A stretch of 64,000 bases of DNA from Burkholderiales bacterium (lineage in GTDB: Bacteria > Pseudomonadota > Gammaproteobacteria > Burkholderiales > Burkholderiaceae_C), in the NCBI GenBank assembly GCA_016185015.1, contig JACPOI010000022.1, forward strand, positions 62,001-126,000, given 5' to 3'. Made by a program: the position numbers and the translations under genes. The notes below the pieces were generated by a model, which saw nothing but the letters and a program-made list of their open reading frames with translations, made no database searches and was not told where the DNA came from. How positions within the stretch are numbered: position 1 is the first letter of the stretch; every line of letters begins with the position of its first letter. This document shows, in pieces, positions 1 through 10,210 of this stretch.

Positions 1-411
1 CTCAAGCGCCATGGCACGCCCCTGATGCCACAGGACCTGACCCGTTTCGACTGCCTGGTGCTGTCCAGCGACGCGTCCCAGACCCGTGGGTGGGCATTCA
101 GTATTCCTAAGGAGGGTGCCCGGGAAGTCATGCACCTGCGTCCCAGCGGCCCCATGGACTGCTCGGACGGCCAGGTGCTGCACAACTGGTGCCTGGCCGG
201 CCATGGCATCGCCTGGCGCAGCTCCTGGGAGGTGGAAGAGGAGATCGCCGAAGGCCGCCTGGTGGCCGTGCTGGAGGAGTTCGCTGCACCGCCCAACGGC
301 ATCTATGCGGTGTTCCCACAGCGCAAGCACCTGCCGCTGCGGGTGCGGCTGTGGGTGGACTTTCTCAAGCACCACTACGGCCAGCCCGGCTTCTGGCAGG
401 TCCGCCGCTGA
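1..411 (+). CDS. LysR-type transcriptional regulator, C-terminal part (5' truncated by window edge)
   Basis: The reading frame is open from base 1 and ends in TGA at 409-411. The visible 136 residues resemble the second half of a LysR effector-binding domain. They begin with the common 'RHGTPLMPQDL' stretch, continue with 'HNWCLAGHGIAWRSSWEV', which corresponds to the usual 'AGLGIALLP' core, and end in 'FPQRKHLPLRVRLWVDFL', the typical C-terminal helix. The DNA-binding domain lies outside the window. Family assignment is firm, but the regulated genes cannot be inferred. It converges on psiF across a shared hairpin. Confidence 0.85.
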   Translation, partial: LKRHGTPLMPQDLTRFDCLVLSSDASQTRGWAFSIPKEGAREVMHLRPSGPMDCSDGQVLHNWCLAGHGIAWRSSWEVEEEIAEGRLVAVLEEFAAPPNGIYAVFPQRKHLPLRVRLWVDFLKHHYGQPGFWQVRR

Positions 412-437
412 GGCGACGGACCTGCGCCCGGCCCATG

Positions 438-476
438 AAAAAACCCCGCGAGCGGTACGCCGCGCGGGGGTTTTTT
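438..476. terminator. bidirectional rho-independent terminator
   Basis: A stem of CCCCGCG (444-450) and CGCGGGG (463-469) is flanked by an A-run on the left and a T-run on the right. It therefore works in both directions, ending the LysR gene on the plus strand and psiF on the minus strand. Confidence 0.85.
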
Positions 477-492
477 CGAGCAGCGCTGCTGC

Positions 493-795
493 TTATTTAT
501 TGCTCAGGCACTGGCTCATGAACTTCTTGCGATCGTCGCCGGTCTTGCCGGTGGCGTCGGCATTGCACTTCTTCATGCGCTCCTGCTGGGGCGTGGCCTT
601 GGCGGCAGCCGGCTTGGCCTTGAGGCACTCGCTCATGAAGGCCTTGCGCTCGTCGCCCTTCTTGTCGCCGGCCTCCTTGTTGCACATGCCCATCTTGTTC
701 TGCTGGGCGGTGGGGGCCTTCTTCTCTTCATCGGCGTGCGCGACGCCCAGGCTCAGGGACAGGCCGAGGGCGAGCAGGGAAAGCAGTTTTTTCAT
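493..795 (-). CDS. psiF: PsiF-family periplasmic protein
   Basis: This 100-residue protein has a clear Sec signal peptide (KK start, leucine-rich core, cleavage after 'VAHA' near residue 21). Two tandem PsiF repeats follow. Each has paired cysteines and the pattern 'CN.(15)..FM(S)(E/Q)CL', at about residues 35-60 and 73-97. In E. coli psiF is phosphate-starvation inducible, but its molecular role is unknown. The gene stands alone, is divergent from argS across about 155 bases and ends at the shared terminator. The four regularly placed cysteines suggest disulfides in the mature protein (inference). Confidence 0.85.
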   Translation of the reverse strand: MKKLLSLLALGLSLSLGVAHADEEKKAPTAQQNKMGMCNKEAGDKKGDERKAFMSECLKAKPAAAKATPQQERMKKCNADATGKTGDDRKKFMSQCLSNK

Positions 796-951
796 GGTGT
801 CTCCTCCAGGTTATGAACAGTTGGGGTGGGTGAATCGCAACCCGATTCCAGCATACAACGGGACAGCCGGCAATCCTGCTGACAAACGGTTACCCCGGGA
901 TGGGCGGCGCATCGGCAGGCGACACAGCCCCGGTCAGTAGAATCAGGCCCC

Positions 952-2637
952 ATGTTGACTGTCAAAAACGAACTGCTCCAGACCCTCGGCATCGTGCTGG
1001 AGCAGTTGCTGCCCGGCACCGGCGCGCGCGCGGCCTTTGAATCCCCCAAGGTGGCCGAACACGGCGACCTGGCCACCACGGCGGCCATGCAGCTGGCCAA
1101 GCCCCTGAAACAGCCCCCGCGCCAGGTGGCCGAGAGCCTGCGCAGTGCGCTGCTGGCCACCCCGGCCTTCTCGACCTGGGTCGAGGCGGTGGAGATCGCC
1201 GGACCCGGCTTCATCAACATCCGTCTCAAGCCTGCCGCCAAGCAGCAGGTGGTGCGCGAGGTGCTGTCGCAAGGCCGGCACTACGGTGAGCAAAAGGCCA
1301 AGGGCCGGCGCATGATGGTCGAGTTCGTGTCGGCCAACCCCACGGGTCCGCTGCACGTGGGTCACGGCCGCCAGGGCGCCCTGGGCGACGCGATCTGCAA
1401 CCTGTTCCAGACCCAGGGCTGGGAGGTCTGCCGCGAGTTCTATTACAACGACGCCGGCGTGCAGATCGGCACCCTCGCCAACAGCGTGCAGCTGCGCGCC
1501 AAGGGCTTCAAGCCGGGCGATGCCGAGTGGCCGGAAGCGGCCTACAACGGCGACTACATCGCCGACATCGCGGCCGACTTCATGGCGAAGAAGACGGTCA
1601 AGTCCGATGACCGGGAATTCACCGGCAGCGGTGATGTGAACGACCTGGACGGCATGCGCCTGTTTGCCGTGGCCTACCTGCGCCACGAGCAGGACCTGGA
1701 CCTCAAGGCCTTCGCGGTGAAGTTCGACAACTACTACCTCGAGTCCAGCCTGTACACCAGCGGCAAGGTCGACGCTGCGGTGCAGAAACTGCGCGAGGCC
1801 GGCAAGACCTACGAGCAGGACGGCGCCCTGTGGCTCAAGACCACCGAGTACGGCGACGACAAGGACCGCGTCATGCGCAAGGGCGACGGCACCTACACCT
1901 ACTTCGTGCCGGACGTGGCCTACCACATCACCAAGTTCGAGCGCGGCTTCGAGAAGGTCGTGAACATCCAGGGCACGGACCACCACGGCACCATCGCGCG
2001 CGTGCGCGCCGGCCTGCAGGCCGTGGGCCTGGGCATTCCGCAGGGCTTCCCCGACTACGTGCTGCACACCATGGTGCGCGTGGTGCGCGGCGGCCAGGAA
2101 GTAAAGATCTCCAAACGCGCCGGCAGCTACGTGACGCTGCGCGACCTGATCGAGTGGACATCGAAGGACGCGGTGCGCTTCTTCCTGCTCAGCCGCAAGC
2201 CCGACACCGAATACACCTTCGACGTCGACCTTGCCGTGCAGAAGAACAACGAGAACCCGGTCTATTACGTGCAGTACGCCCATGCGCGCATCTGCTCGGT
2301 GATCAACGCCTGGCGCGAGAAGGAAGGCGGCCACCGCAGCACGCTCAAGGACGCCGACCTGTCCCTGCTCGACAGCCCGGCCGCCCAGGGCCTGATGCTG
2401 CAACTCTCCAGGTACCCCGAAATGCTCACGGCCGCGGCGCAGGATTTCGCGCCGCACGACGTGACCTTCTACCTGCGCGAGCTGGCCGCCAGCTACCACA
2501 GCTACTATGATGCCGAGCGCATCCTGGTGGAAGACGAGGCACTCAAGCGCGCACGGCTGGCCCTGGTGGCCGCCACGGCGCAGGTGCTGCACAATGGCCT
2601 GGCGGTGCTGGGTGTGAGCGCACCGGAGAAGATGTAG
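952..2637 (+). CDS. argS: arginyl-tRNA synthetase
   Basis: This 561-residue class I aminoacyl-tRNA synthetase charges tRNA-Arg in the cytoplasm. Visible parts are the N-terminal Arg-tRNA-synthetase domain (about 1-90), the HIGH-type motif HVGH at 135-138 followed by 'GRQGALGDA', and the KMSKS-type loop KISKR at 385-389. A DALR anticodon-binding domain follows from about 435 to the C-terminus. Length matches the family. A SPOR protein and dsbA follow in the same direction, an arrangement I recall from Burkholderiales. Confidence 0.97.
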   Translation: MLTVKNELLQTLGIVLEQLLPGTGARAAFESPKVAEHGDLATTAAMQLAKPLKQPPRQVAESLRSALLATPAFSTWVEAVEIAGPGFINIRLKPAAKQQVVREVLSQGRHYGEQKAKGRRMMVEFVSANPTGPLHVGHGRQGALGDAICNLFQTQGWEVCREFYYNDAGVQIGTLANSVQLRAKGFKPGDAEWPEAAYNGDYIADIAADFMAKKTVKSDDREFTGSGDVNDLDGMRLFAVAYLRHEQDLDLKAFAVKFDNYYLESSLYTSGKVDAAVQKLREAGKTYEQDGALWLKTTEYGDDKDRVMRKGDGTYTYFVPDVAYHITKFERGFEKVVNIQGTDHHGTIARVRAGLQAVGLGIPQGFPDYVLHTMVRVVRGGQEVKISKRAGSYVTLRDLIEWTSKDAVRFFLLSRKPDTEYTFDVDLAVQKNNENPVYYVQYAHARICSVINAWREKEGGHRSTLKDADLSLLDSPAAQGLMLQLSRYPEMLTAAAQDFAPHDVTFYLRELAASYHSYYDAERILVEDEALKRARLALVAATAQVLHNGLAVLGVSAPEKM

Positions 2638-2688
2638 CCGGCCGCGATGCGGTATCGGACATCCAGATAGGCGAGACAAAGGTTAGGC

Positions 2689-3282
2689 ATGAAACAGCAA
2701 CGCGGCGGAACCATCCTGGGCTTGATCATCGGCGTCGTCATCGGCCTGGCCGTGGCGCTGGTCGTCGCCCTCTACGTGACCAAGACTCCGGTGCCTTTCC
2801 TGAACAAGGGACAGAATCGCACCCCCGACCAGGACGCGGCCGAGGAAAAGCGCAACAAGGACTGGGACCCGAACGCCCCGCTCTACGGCAAGCCCAAGCC
2901 GCCGGCTGCCGCCGCCTCGGCCCCCAAGGCCGCGGCCAAGCCCGCCACACCGGCACCGGCCGTCAAGCCGCCGGCCAAGGCCGACAGCAAACCCTCGGCC
3001 GACCCGCTGGGCGACCTGGCCAAGGCCAAGGCGGGTGCAACCGATCCTTTTGCCTATTTCATCCAGGTCGGCGCCTTCCGCACTCCCGAGGATGCCGAGG
3101 CCCAGCGTGCCAAGCTCTCGCTGACCGGCGTGGAAGCCAAGGTCACCGAGCGCGAGCAGGCGGGACGCCAGATCTACCGCGTGCGCGTCGGCCCCTACGA
3201 CAAGAAGGAAGAGGCCGAGAAGGTCAAGGGCCAGATCGAGGCCGCCGGCCACGAGACCGCCCTGGTGCGCGTGCAGCGCTGA
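2689..3282 (+). CDS. SPOR-domain membrane protein (FtsN-like)
   Basis: This 197-residue bitopic inner-membrane protein has a short basic cytoplasmic tail and one transmembrane helix at about 9-31 ('GLIIGVVIGLAVALVVALYV'). A long Ala/Pro/Lys-rich periplasmic linker (about 60-115) leads to a C-terminal SPOR domain (about 120-197, 'YFIQVGAFRTPEDAEAQRAK' to 'YRVRVGPYDKKEEAE'). SPOR domains bind denuded glycan strands at the septum, so a role in cell division is likely by analogy with FtsN. The FtsN-essential segment is not recognisable, so no symbol is given. It lies 51 bases after argS and 67 bases before dsbA. Confidence 0.88.
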   Translation: MKQQRGGTILGLIIGVVIGLAVALVVALYVTKTPVPFLNKGQNRTPDQDAAEEKRNKDWDPNAPLYGKPKPPAAAASAPKAAAKPATPAPAVKPPAKADSKPSADPLGDLAKAKAGATDPFAYFIQVGAFRTPEDAEAQRAKLSLTGVEAKVTEREQAGRQIYRVRVGPYDKKEEAEKVKGQIEAAGHETALVRVQR

Positions 3283-3349
3283 TTCGTCTGAACGGAACTT
3301 GTACCGCCGGGACGTGTCCCACCCCGGCATCTTCATGGAGCCAACGCAA

Positions 3350-3994
3350 ATGATGAAACGTCGTGACTTTTCCCGCGCCTGCGGCGCTGCCCTGGCCAGC
3401 GCCACCGTGCTGCCCGCCTTCGCCCAGCAGCGCTTCGAAGCCGGCAAGGACTACCTGCCGCTGGACAAGCCGGCCCCGATCGAAACGCCCAGCGGCAAGA
3501 TCGAGGTGGTCGAGTTCTTCTGGTACAACTGCCCGCACTGCAACGCCTTCGAGCCCGCACTGGAAGCCTGGATCAAGCGCGCCCCCAAGGACGTGGTGAT
3601 CCGGCGCGTGCCGGTGGCCTTCAGCAGCGCCTACCAGGGCCAGCAGCGCCTGTACTACACGCTGGAAGCCATGGGTCTGGTCGACAAGATCCACGGCAAG
3701 GTCTTCCAGGCCATCCACGGCGAGCGCAAGCGCCTGGAGAACCCCGAAGTCATCGCTGAATGGATTTCCAGCCAGGGTGTGGACAAGACCAAGTTCATGG
3801 AACAGTTCAACTCCTTCACCGTGGCCTCCAAGGTCACCCGCGCCGGCCAGCTGACCGCCGCCTACAAGGTCGAAGGCGTGCCCGCCATGGGCGTGGCCGG
3901 CCGCTTCTACACCGACGGCACGCTGACACGGAACATGGAGCGCTCGCTGCAGGTGGTGGACTATCTGGTGGGGGAAGTGCGCAAGGGTCGTTGA
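3350..3994 (+). CDS. dsbA: thiol:disulfide interchange protein DsbA
   Basis: This 214-residue periplasmic thioredoxin-fold oxidase introduces disulfides into secreted proteins. The active site C61-P-H-C64 follows 'EFFWYN', and the cis-proline loop is 'EGVPAMGV' near residue 177. The start at 3350 (MMKRRDFSRA) gives a twin-arginine-like or Sec leader ending 'PAFA|QQ' and has a GGAG eight bases upstream. The frame is open further upstream, but that extension would bury the leader. A terminator follows. Confidence 0.93.
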   Translation: MMKRRDFSRACGAALASATVLPAFAQQRFEAGKDYLPLDKPAPIETPSGKIEVVEFFWYNCPHCNAFEPALEAWIKRAPKDVVIRRVPVAFSSAYQGQQRLYYTLEAMGLVDKIHGKVFQAIHGERKRLENPEVIAEWISSQGVDKTKFMEQFNSFTVASKVTRAGQLTAAYKVEGVPAMGVAGRFYTDGTLTRNMERSLQVVDYLVGEVRKGR

Positions 3995-4017
3995 TCCTTC
4001 TCTTGCCTGCTCTTGCC

Positions 4018-4050
4018 GAGGCCCGCTTTCGAGCGGGCTTTTCTTTTTCT
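4018..4050 (+). terminator. rho-independent terminator after dsbA
   Basis: Perfect stem GCCCGCT (4021-4027) / AGCGGGC (4032-4038) with a TTCG loop, followed by a T-rich tract. It closes the argS-SPOR-dsbA run before the convergent kup gene. Confidence 0.85.
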
Positions 4051-4094
4051 AGACCCGGCTTGCCACGCCTGCGCAGCAGCAGGCCAAAGAAGAA

Positions 4095-5963
4095 TCAGAT
4101 CTCGATCTTCGACCCCAACTCCACCACCGCATTGTTCGGCAAGTTCAAAAACTCCGCCGCCGCACTCGCGTTATGGTGCATCTGCGCGAACAGCTTCTCG
4201 CGCCAGGGCGACATGCCACGACCCATGGTGGGGATGACGATGTCGCGCGAGAGGAAGTAGCTGGTCGTCATGGGGTTGAGCGCGCAGCCCTGGGTGCGGA
4301 CCTGCTCCAGCGCGCTGGGCAGGTCGGGGTCGTTCTTGAAGCCATAGTGCACGGTGACCTGCCAGCAGTCGTGCCCCAGGGGCTCGATCTCGATGCGCTT
4401 GTCCAGCCCGATCCAGGGCACCTCGTGGTTGCGCACGGTGACAAAGAGGTTGTTCTCGTGCAGCACCTTGTTGTGCTTGAGGTTGTGCAGCAAGGCGTTG
4501 GGCACGCTGCCGGCCTCGGCGGTCAGAAAAACGGCCGTGCCTTCCACCCGCACCGGCGGACTGACGAAAACCGCCTCCAGGAAACCGGGCAGGTCCAGCG
4601 CATCCTGGCGCATGGCGGCATTGAGCTGGGCGCGCCCCTGCTTCCAGGTGGTCATGAGCATGAAGACGGCGCCGCCGATGGCCAGCGGGAACCAGCCCCC
4701 ATGGTGCAGTTTCATGAGGTTGGAGCTGAAGAAGGCCAGGTCCACCACGAAAAAGAAACCGGTGGCCGCCAGGCACAGTGCGAGCGGGTACTTCCAGCCG
4801 TAGCGCAACACGAAGAAGGTCAGCACGGTGGTGATCAGCATGTCCAGCGTGACGGCGATGCCGTAGGCCGCCGCCAGGTTGCTGGAAGAACGGAACATCA
4901 GCACCGCCAGCACGATGGCCACGAACAGGCCCCAGTTCACGAAGGGCATGTAGATCTGCCCGGTGTCCTTGACGCTGGTGTGCTGCACCTGCAGGCGCGG
5001 CAGGTAGCCCAGCTGGATGACCTGCTTGGTCACGCTGAAGGCCCCCGAGATCAGGGCCTGCGAGGCGATCACGGTGGCCATGGTGGCCAGGCCCACCAGG
5101 GGCAGCAGGGCCCAGTCGGGTGCCATCATGAAAAAGGGATTCTTCACGGCCTCGGGGTTCTTCAGCAGCAGGGCCCCCTGGCCGAAGTAGTTGAGTGTGA
5201 GCGCGGGCATGACGACCGAGAACCAGGCCAGGCGGATCGGCTTCTTGCCGAAATGGCCCATGTCGGCATAGAGCGCCTCACCGCCGGTCACGCACAACAC
5301 GACGGCGCCCAGGATGATGAAGGTGGTGCCCGGGTTGTGCCACATGAAGCCCAGGGCATGGTGCGGGCTCAGCGCCCACAGGATGGCCGGGTTGCCAGCG
5401 ATATGCACCAGACCCAGCACGGCGATGACCGCGAACCAGACCACCGTGATGGGCCCGAAGAACTTGCCGATGCCGGCCGTGCCGCGCTTTTGCACGGCAA
5501 ACAGCCCGAACAGGATCACCAGGGTGAGCGGAATGACAGCGCTCTTGAAGGTGGGCGACACCACTTCCAGGCCCTCCACCGCCGACAGCACCGAGATCGC
5601 CGGGGTGATGACGCCGTCGCCGTAGAACAGGCAGGTGCCGAAGATGCCCACCAGCAGCAGCACACGGCGCAGGGCCGGCTTGTCCTTGACCGACTGCGAG
5701 GCCAGCGCCAGCATGGCCACCAGCCAGCCTTCGCCGTTGTTGTCCGCCCGCAGCACCAGCGTGACGTACTTGAGCGAGACGATGACCGTCAGCGTCCAGA
5801 AGAAGATGGAGAGGATGCCGTAGACATTGCCCGGCGTGAAAGGCACGTGCCCGGAGCCGAACACTTCCTTGACCGCGTACAGGACGCTGGTGCCGATATC
5901 ACCGTAGACAACACCGATGGCGCCCAGGGTCAGGGCCGCGAGCGAGGATTTGGATGCGGACAC
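4095..5963 (-). CDS. kup: low-affinity potassium transporter Kup
   Basis: This 622-residue inner-membrane K+/H+ symporter of the KUP/HAK family begins with the family signature '[17 protein letters not shown]' at about 15-31. About twelve hydrophobic segments extend to residue ~450, including '[16 protein letters not shown]' and '[13 protein letters not shown]'. A cytosolic C-terminal region of about 170 residues follows. Length matches E. coli Kup (622). It is monocistronic and convergent with dsbA. The 146 bases upstream to gshA show no riboswitch I can recognise. Confidence 0.95.
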   Translation of the reverse strand: MSASKSSLAALTLGAIGVVYGDIGTSVLYAVKEVFGSGHVPFTPGNVYGILSIFFWTLTVIVSLKYVTLVLRADNNGEGWLVAMLALASQSVKDKPALRRVLLLVGIFGTCLFYGDGVITPAISVLSAVEGLEVVSPTFKSAVIPLTLVILFGLFAVQKRGTAGIGKFFGPITVVWFAVIAVLGLVHIAGNPAILWALSPHHALGFMWHNPGTTFIILGAVVLCVTGGEALYADMGHFGKKPIRLAWFSVVMPALTLNYFGQGALLLKNPEAVKNPFFMMAPDWALLPLVGLATMATVIASQALISGAFSVTKQVIQLGYLPRLQVQHTSVKDTGQIYMPFVNWGLFVAIVLAVLMFRSSSNLAAAYGIAVTLDMLITTVLTFFVLRYGWKYPLALCLAATGFFFVVDLAFFSSNLMKLHHGGWFPLAIGGAVFMLMTTWKQGRAQLNAAMRQDALDLPGFLEAVFVSPPVRVEGTAVFLTAEAGSVPNALLHNLKHNKVLHENNLFVTVRNHEVPWIGLDKRIEIEPLGHDCWQVTVHYGFKNDPDLPSALEQVRTQGCALNPMTTSYFLSRDIVIPTMGRGMSPWREKLFAQMHHNASAAAEFLNLPNNAVVELGSKIEI

Positions 5964-6109
5964 AAAGGGGCCCCGTCTTCTTGGGCGGGGTTCGAGCTAT
6001 GCAGATGCGCTATTGTGCTCCGACCGCCCCGGCGCTCCAAACGATGCCGCTCTGCCAGCCTGCCGGCAGTCCGGATTGTTGCAGCGCAGCAACTCAGGCT
6101 GGCGTCCGC

Positions 6110-7405
6110 TTATTCGTAGACCTCAGCCTCGGGGTTGGTGGCTTCCAGCTCGTAGCTGGCCGCCAGCATGGCCAGGCGGCCGATCACCCCGTACATGTAG
6201 AAGCGGTTGGGCGCGCTGGCGCCGGGTTTGGCGCCGGGCTGGGGCAGGCGGGTGCTCTGGTCGAAGGCCAGGGGCACGAAGCTGGAGCCCGGCGCGTTGA
6301 GGTTTTCGTCCACGCCGCGCTCGGCATGCACGCGGTAGAAGCCGCCCACCACATAACGGTCCATCATGTAGACCACGGGCTCGGCCACGGCGTCGTGCAT
6401 GCGCTCGTTGGTCAGCACACCTTCCTGGATGATGACCTCGTTGACCTCCTGGCCGTCCTTGATCACGCTCATCTTGTTGCGCGTGCGGCGGTTCAGGTCT
6501 TCGAGCTCCTTGACGTCGCGCACCGTCATGATTCCCATGCCGTAGGTGCCGTTGTCGGCCTTGACGACGACAAAGGGCTTTTCCTTGATGCCGTATTCTT
6601 TGTACTTCTTGCGGATCTTGGACAGCAGGGCATCGACGTTGCTGGTCAGGCACTCCATGCCGCTGCTCTGGGCAAAGTTGACCTGGCCGCACTGGTTGAA
6701 CATGGGGTTGATCAGCCAGGGATCGATGCCCAGCAGCTTGCCGAAGCGCTTGGACACTTCCTCGTAGCTCTGGAAATGCTTGCTCTTGCGGCGCACCGAC
6801 CAGCCGGCGTGCAGCGGCGGCAGCAGGTACTGCTCATGGATGTCCTCCAGGATGCCGGGGATGCCGGCCGAGAGGTCGTTGTTGAGCAGGATGGTGCAGG
6901 GGTCGAAGTCCTTCAGGCCCAGGCGGGTCTTGCTGCGGATCACCGGCTCCAGCGTCACGGTCTCGCCGCCGGGCAGCTCGATGGTGGTGTTCTTCTTGAT
7001 CTCCGGGCTGATGGAGCCGATGCGCACGTTCAGGCCCGCCATGTGGAAGATGCGCCGCAGCTGCGCCACATTGCTCAGGTAGAAGGTGTTGCGCGTGTGG
7101 TTCTCGGGGATCAGCAGCAGATTGCGCGCCTCGGGGCAGATCTTCTCGATCGCGGCCATGGCGGCCTGCACGGCCAGCGGCAGCATCTCGGGCGTGAGGT
7201 TGTTCCAGCCGCCGGGGTAGAGATTGGTGTCCACCGGCGCCAGCTTGAAGCCGGCATTGCGGATGTCGACCGAGGTGTAGAAGGGCGGCGTGTGCTCCAT
7301 CCACTCCAGGCGGAACCAGCGCTCGATGGCCGGCATGGAGTCGAGGATGCGCTGCTCGAGTTCGTTGATGGGACCGGTCAGGGCCGTGATGAGATGGGGA
7401 ACCAT
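6110..7405 (-). CDS. gshA: glutamate-cysteine ligase, proteobacterial GshA type
   Basis: This 431-residue enzyme catalyses the first step of glutathione synthesis, the ATP-dependent joining of glutamate and cysteine. The sequence matches the compact family typified by Acidithiobacillus, distinct from E. coli GshA. Recognisable stretches are 'PVDTNLYPGGWNNLTPE' near 78, 'LIPENHTRNTFYLSNV' near 116 and 'VVKADNGTYGMGIMTV' near 280 (an ATP-grasp-like loop). The start ATG at 7405 precedes 'VPHLITALTGPINELE'. No gshB is adjacent. Confidence 0.88.
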   Translation of the reverse strand: MVPHLITALTGPINELEQRILDSMPAIERWFRLEWMEHTPPFYTSVDIRNAGFKLAPVDTNLYPGGWNNLTPEMLPLAVQAAMAAIEKICPEARNLLLIPENHTRNTFYLSNVAQLRRIFHMAGLNVRIGSISPEIKKNTTIELPGGETVTLEPVIRSKTRLGLKDFDPCTILLNNDLSAGIPGILEDIHEQYLLPPLHAGWSVRRKSKHFQSYEEVSKRFGKLLGIDPWLINPMFNQCGQVNFAQSSGMECLTSNVDALLSKIRKKYKEYGIKEKPFVVVKADNGTYGMGIMTVRDVKELEDLNRRTRNKMSVIKDGQEVNEVIIQEGVLTNERMHDAVAEPVVYMMDRYVVGGFYRVHAERGVDENLNAPGSSFVPLAFDQSTRLPQPGAKPGASAPNRFYMYGVIGRLAMLAASYELEATNPEAEVYE

Positions 7406-7453
7406 GCAGTCCTCGCGATTGTTATTGCGGCAATTCTAGGACGTGAGGGTCGC

Positions 7454-7477
7454 CCCGGCCGATTCAAGCCGGCCGGG
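7454..7477. other. GC-rich hairpin downstream of the cytochrome gene
   Basis: Inverted repeat CCCGGCC (7454-7460) / GGCCGGG (7471-7477) in the 86-base gap before gshA. It lacks a clear U-tract on either strand, so it may be a weak terminator or an RNA-stabilising stem. Confidence 0.4.
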
Positions 7478-7491
7478 TGATCCAGGCGGAT

Positions 7492-7800
7492 TTATTTACC
7501 GCCTTCGAACAACCAGTGGACCAGCTTGCGGGCCGTCTCGGGGCTGAGGTGCTCATGCGCCGGGATGTGCCGGAACCCTTCGCCCTGCAGCAGTTCGTCC
7601 ACCGCGTGCTGCTCCGCACCGGCCTGGCCGTTGCGCTTGGCAAACTTGGCCGACAGCCGCTCGAAACTCGGTGCCTCAGCCCGCATCGGCTGGCCGTGGC
7701 AGTTGTAGCAGCCCATCTCGCTGGCCAGCGAGGAACTGGCCTGGCTGGCCAGGGGCAGGGCCAGGCCCAGCAGGCCGGCGGCGAGCCGGCGCCGGCTCAT
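7492..7800 (-). CDS. small secreted c-type cytochrome
   Basis: This 102-residue protein has an N-terminal Sec signal (RRR then '[16 protein letters not shown]') and one haem c site C31-Y-N-C34-H35. The C-terminal helix ('[14 protein letters not shown]') is typical of class I cytochromes c. The usual distal 'PMPP' methionine loop reads 'HIPAH' (78-82), so the sixth haem ligand may be a histidine. The ATG overlaps the proA stop (ATGA), placing it at the end of the bamE-proA operon. Its electron partner is unknown. Confidence 0.75.
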   Translation of the reverse strand: MSRRRLAAGLLGLALPLASQASSSLASEMGCYNCHGQPMRAEAPSFERLSAKFAKRNGQAGAEQHAVDELLQGEGFRHIPAHEHLSPETARKLVHWLFEGGK

Positions 7801-9089
7801 GCGCGGACCTCACCTTCGCCCAGCACCACGTACTTGAGCGAGGTCAGCCCCTCCAGGCCCACCGGCCCGCGGGCATGGAACTTGTCGGTGCTGATACCGA
7901 TCTCGGCGCCCAGGCCGTATTCGAAGCCATCGGCAAAACGCGTGCTGGCGTTGACCATCACGCTGCCCGAGTCCACCTCGCGCAGGAAGGCCTGGGCATG
8001 CATGTGGTCGCGCGTGAGGATGGCATCCGTGTGGTGGCTGCCGTACTTGTTGATGTGGGCGATCGCCTCGTCCAGGCCGGCCACCACCTTGACGGCCACG
8101 ATGGGTGCCAGGTACTCCTCGTACCAGTCCTGCTCGCTCGCCACCTTGAGGTTGGCGGCAGGAATACCTTCGAGGATGGCCCAGGCTTCGGGGTCGCAGC
8201 GCATCTCCACGCCCTTGGCGGCAAACACGGCACCGATGCGCGGCAGGAAGTCCGCGGCCACACCGCGCGCCACCAGCAGGCTCTCGGTGGCGTTGCAGGG
8301 GCTGTACTTGTTGGTCTTGGCGTTGTCGGCCACCTTGACGGCCATGTCGATGTCGCAGGGATCGTCGACATAGGTGTGGCAGTTGCCGTCCAGGTGCTTG
8401 ATCACGGGCACCTTGGCCTCGCGGCTGATGCGCTCGATCAGCGACTTGCCGCCGCGCGGGATGATCACGTCCACGTACTCAGGCATGGTGATGAGCTGGC
8501 CCACCACTTCGCGGTCCGTGGTCTGCACCAGCTGCACGGCCTCGGCTGGCAGGCCCGATTCAGTCAGCGCCTGCTGCACCAGCCGAGCCAGCGCCTTGTT
8601 CGATTCGATGGCCTCGGAGCCGCCGCGCAGGATGCAGGCGTTGCCGCTCTTGATGCTCAGGCTGGCCGCCTCGATCGTCACGTTAGGCCGGCTCTCGAAG
8701 ATCATGCCGAAGACACCAATGGGCACGCGCATCTGGCCCACGCGGATGCCGCTGGGCTGCTGTTTCATGCCGATGATCTCGCCGATGATGTCGCCCATCG
8801 CAGCGAGCTGCTCGCAGCCCAGGGCCACGGTCTCGATGACTTTTGGCGTCAGGCGCAGGCGGTCCACCATCGGGGCAGCCAGGCCGGCCGCCTGGGCGCG
8901 GACCAGGTCTTTCTCATTGTCCTGCGCGAGCGCAGCGGTGCTAGCGCGCAGCAATTCGGCCAGGCGGCGCAGGGCGGCGTTCTTCTGCGCGGTACCGGCC
9001 TTGGCCATCAGGGCGGCAGCGGCGCGAGCCTGGCGGCCCAAGGTCTGGGTCAGCTCACTGATGCGGGCGGCGGAATCGGGCGCGTTCAT
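7797..9089 (-). CDS. proA: gamma-glutamyl phosphate reductase (glutamate-5-semialdehyde dehydrogenase)
   Basis: This enzyme reduces gamma-glutamyl phosphate to glutamate-5-semialdehyde in proline synthesis. It is an ALDH-superfamily protein of about 430 residues with the ProA signatures '[20 protein letters not shown]' and 'IPRGGKSLI'. The catalytic cysteine lies in '[11 protein letters not shown]' and the tail is '[20 protein letters not shown]'. I chose ATG 9089 (MNAPDS). An ATG at 9098 overlaps the holA stop as ATGA and is an equally possible start. proB is not in the window. Confidence 0.95.
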   Translation of the reverse strand: MNAPDSAARISELTQTLGRQARAAAALMAKAGTAQKNAALRRLAELLRASTAALAQDNEKDLVRAQAAGLAAPMVDRLRLTPKVIETVALGCEQLAAMGDIIGEIIGMKQQPSGIRVGQMRVPIGVFGMIFESRPNVTIEAASLSIKSGNACILRGGSEAIESNKALARLVQQALTESGLPAEAVQLVQTTDREVVGQLITMPEYVDVIIPRGGKSLIERISREAKVPVIKHLDGNCHTYVDDPCDIDMAVKVADNAKTNKYSPCNATESLLVARGVAADFLPRIGAVFAAKGVEMRCDPEAWAILEGIPAANLKVASEQDWYEEYLAPIVAVKVVAGLDEAIAHINKYGSHHTDAILTRDHMHAQAFLREVDSGSVMVNASTRFADGFEYGLGAEIGISTDKFHARGPVGLEGLTSLKYVVLGEGEVRA

Positions 9090-9094
9090 GCCGC

Positions 9095-10174
9095 TCATTT
9101 TCGCACGGCGGCGGTTTTTGCCGCAGGCGATGCACAGAGCCCGCAGAGCTGCAGGGCCAGGCGCTGCAGGGCCTGCCATCCGTCCGTCGGCCAGCCAGGC
9201 ACCTTCAGCCCTTTGACGATGCCGTCGACCTGATGCGCCGCCTGCAGCAGATGGGACAGGTCGGCGGTCGTCAGCAGGGGCAGCACGCGCTCGTACAGGC
9301 GCTCCTTCAGGCCCCAGATGCGCTGCTCACGCAGCGCCATGGGCAGGGGCCGCCCGGCGGCGATCGCATCCTTGACCCGCTTGAGGGCGCGGATGTCCTC
9401 GCTCAGGGCGTAATGCACCAACACCTCGGCCTCGCCCTCGGCCTTCAGGCCATCGAGCATGCGCTGCACGCGCGCCGCCTGGCCGGCCAGCACGGCCTCG
9501 GACAGCTTGAAGACGTCGTAGCGCGCCACGTTGAGCACGGCGCCCTCGACCTGCTCGAAGCTCAGCTCACCCTCGGGGTAAAGCAGGGCGAGCTTCTGGA
9601 TTTCCTGGTGCGCGGCCAGCAGATTGCCCTCGACCCGGTCAGCAAAGAACTGCAGGGTGCGCTGCCCTTCCTCGCCGCCGGTCACGCGCTGGCCCTGGGC
9701 ACCCAGGCGCTGCGCGATCCATTGCGGCAGGGCACGCCGCTCGATGGGATCGACCTGCACCGTCACGCCAAAGCTCTCCAGCGCGCCGAACCAGGCCCCG
9801 GTCCTGGTGGCCTTGTCCAGGCGCGGCAGCAGGACAATTGTGAGTGTGCTGTCGTTGCCCTGGGCCGCTTCGGCCAGCTGCTGCAGGGCCACGCTGCCGT
9901 CCTTGCCGGGCTTGCCTGAGGGGATGCGGATCTCGACGATCTGCTTGTCGGCAAACAGGCTCAGGCTGCCGCCGGCGGCCAGCACCTCGCTCCAGTCGAA
10001 ATGCGCCCCGGCCACCGTGTGCACGGTGCGCTCGGTGTAACCCTGGGTACGCGCGACGGCGCGGATGGCGTCGGCAGCCTCCTGCTGCAACAGCGGCTCG
10101 TCGCCGTGCACGGTGTACAGGCTCTTGAGCCCACGCTGCAGCTGGGCGGAGATCTGGGCGGCGGCGACTTGCAT
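9095..10174 (-). CDS. holA: DNA polymerase III subunit delta
   Basis: This 359-residue clamp-loader subunit opens the beta sliding clamp. The N-terminal AAA+-like domain starts with '[20 protein letters not shown]' (about 17-36). The middle contains '[18 protein letters not shown]' (about 195-212), typical of HolA, and the collar domain follows. Family length is about 340. It lies 36 bases downstream of lptE, the same order (leuS-lptE-holA) as in E. coli, and leads directly into proA. Confidence 0.93.
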   Translation of the reverse strand: MQVAAAQISAQLQRGLKSLYTVHGDEPLLQQEAADAIRAVARTQGYTERTVHTVAGAHFDWSEVLAAGGSLSLFADKQIVEIRIPSGKPGKDGSVALQQLAEAAQGNDSTLTIVLLPRLDKATRTGAWFGALESFGVTVQVDPIERRALPQWIAQRLGAQGQRVTGGEEGQRTLQFFADRVEGNLLAAHQEIQKLALLYPEGELSFEQVEGAVLNVARYDVFKLSEAVLAGQAARVQRMLDGLKAEGEAEVLVHYALSEDIRALKRVKDAIAAGRPLPMALREQRIWGLKERLYERVLPLLTTADLSHLLQAAHQVDGIVKGLKVPGWPTDGWQALQRLALQLCGLCASPAAKTAAVRK

Positions 10175-10210
10175 GGTGCTGGGCGGCGGTCGTGGTGCCG
10201 GCGCTGGGGC

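Noticed and set aside
943-2679. Long open frame antisense to argS (and similar ones at 4173-6119, 10708-13413, 24801-26147, 44911-47088, 49784-51997)
   Set aside because: They lie opposite well-identified genes, have His/Gly/Ala/Arg-rich compositions typical of antisense frames in GC-rich DNA, and match no family I know.
5964-6109. Riboswitch upstream of kup
   Set aside because: Only a short five-base CCCCG/CGGGG stem is seen; no known riboswitch fold fits and c-di-AMP riboswitches are not expected in this group.
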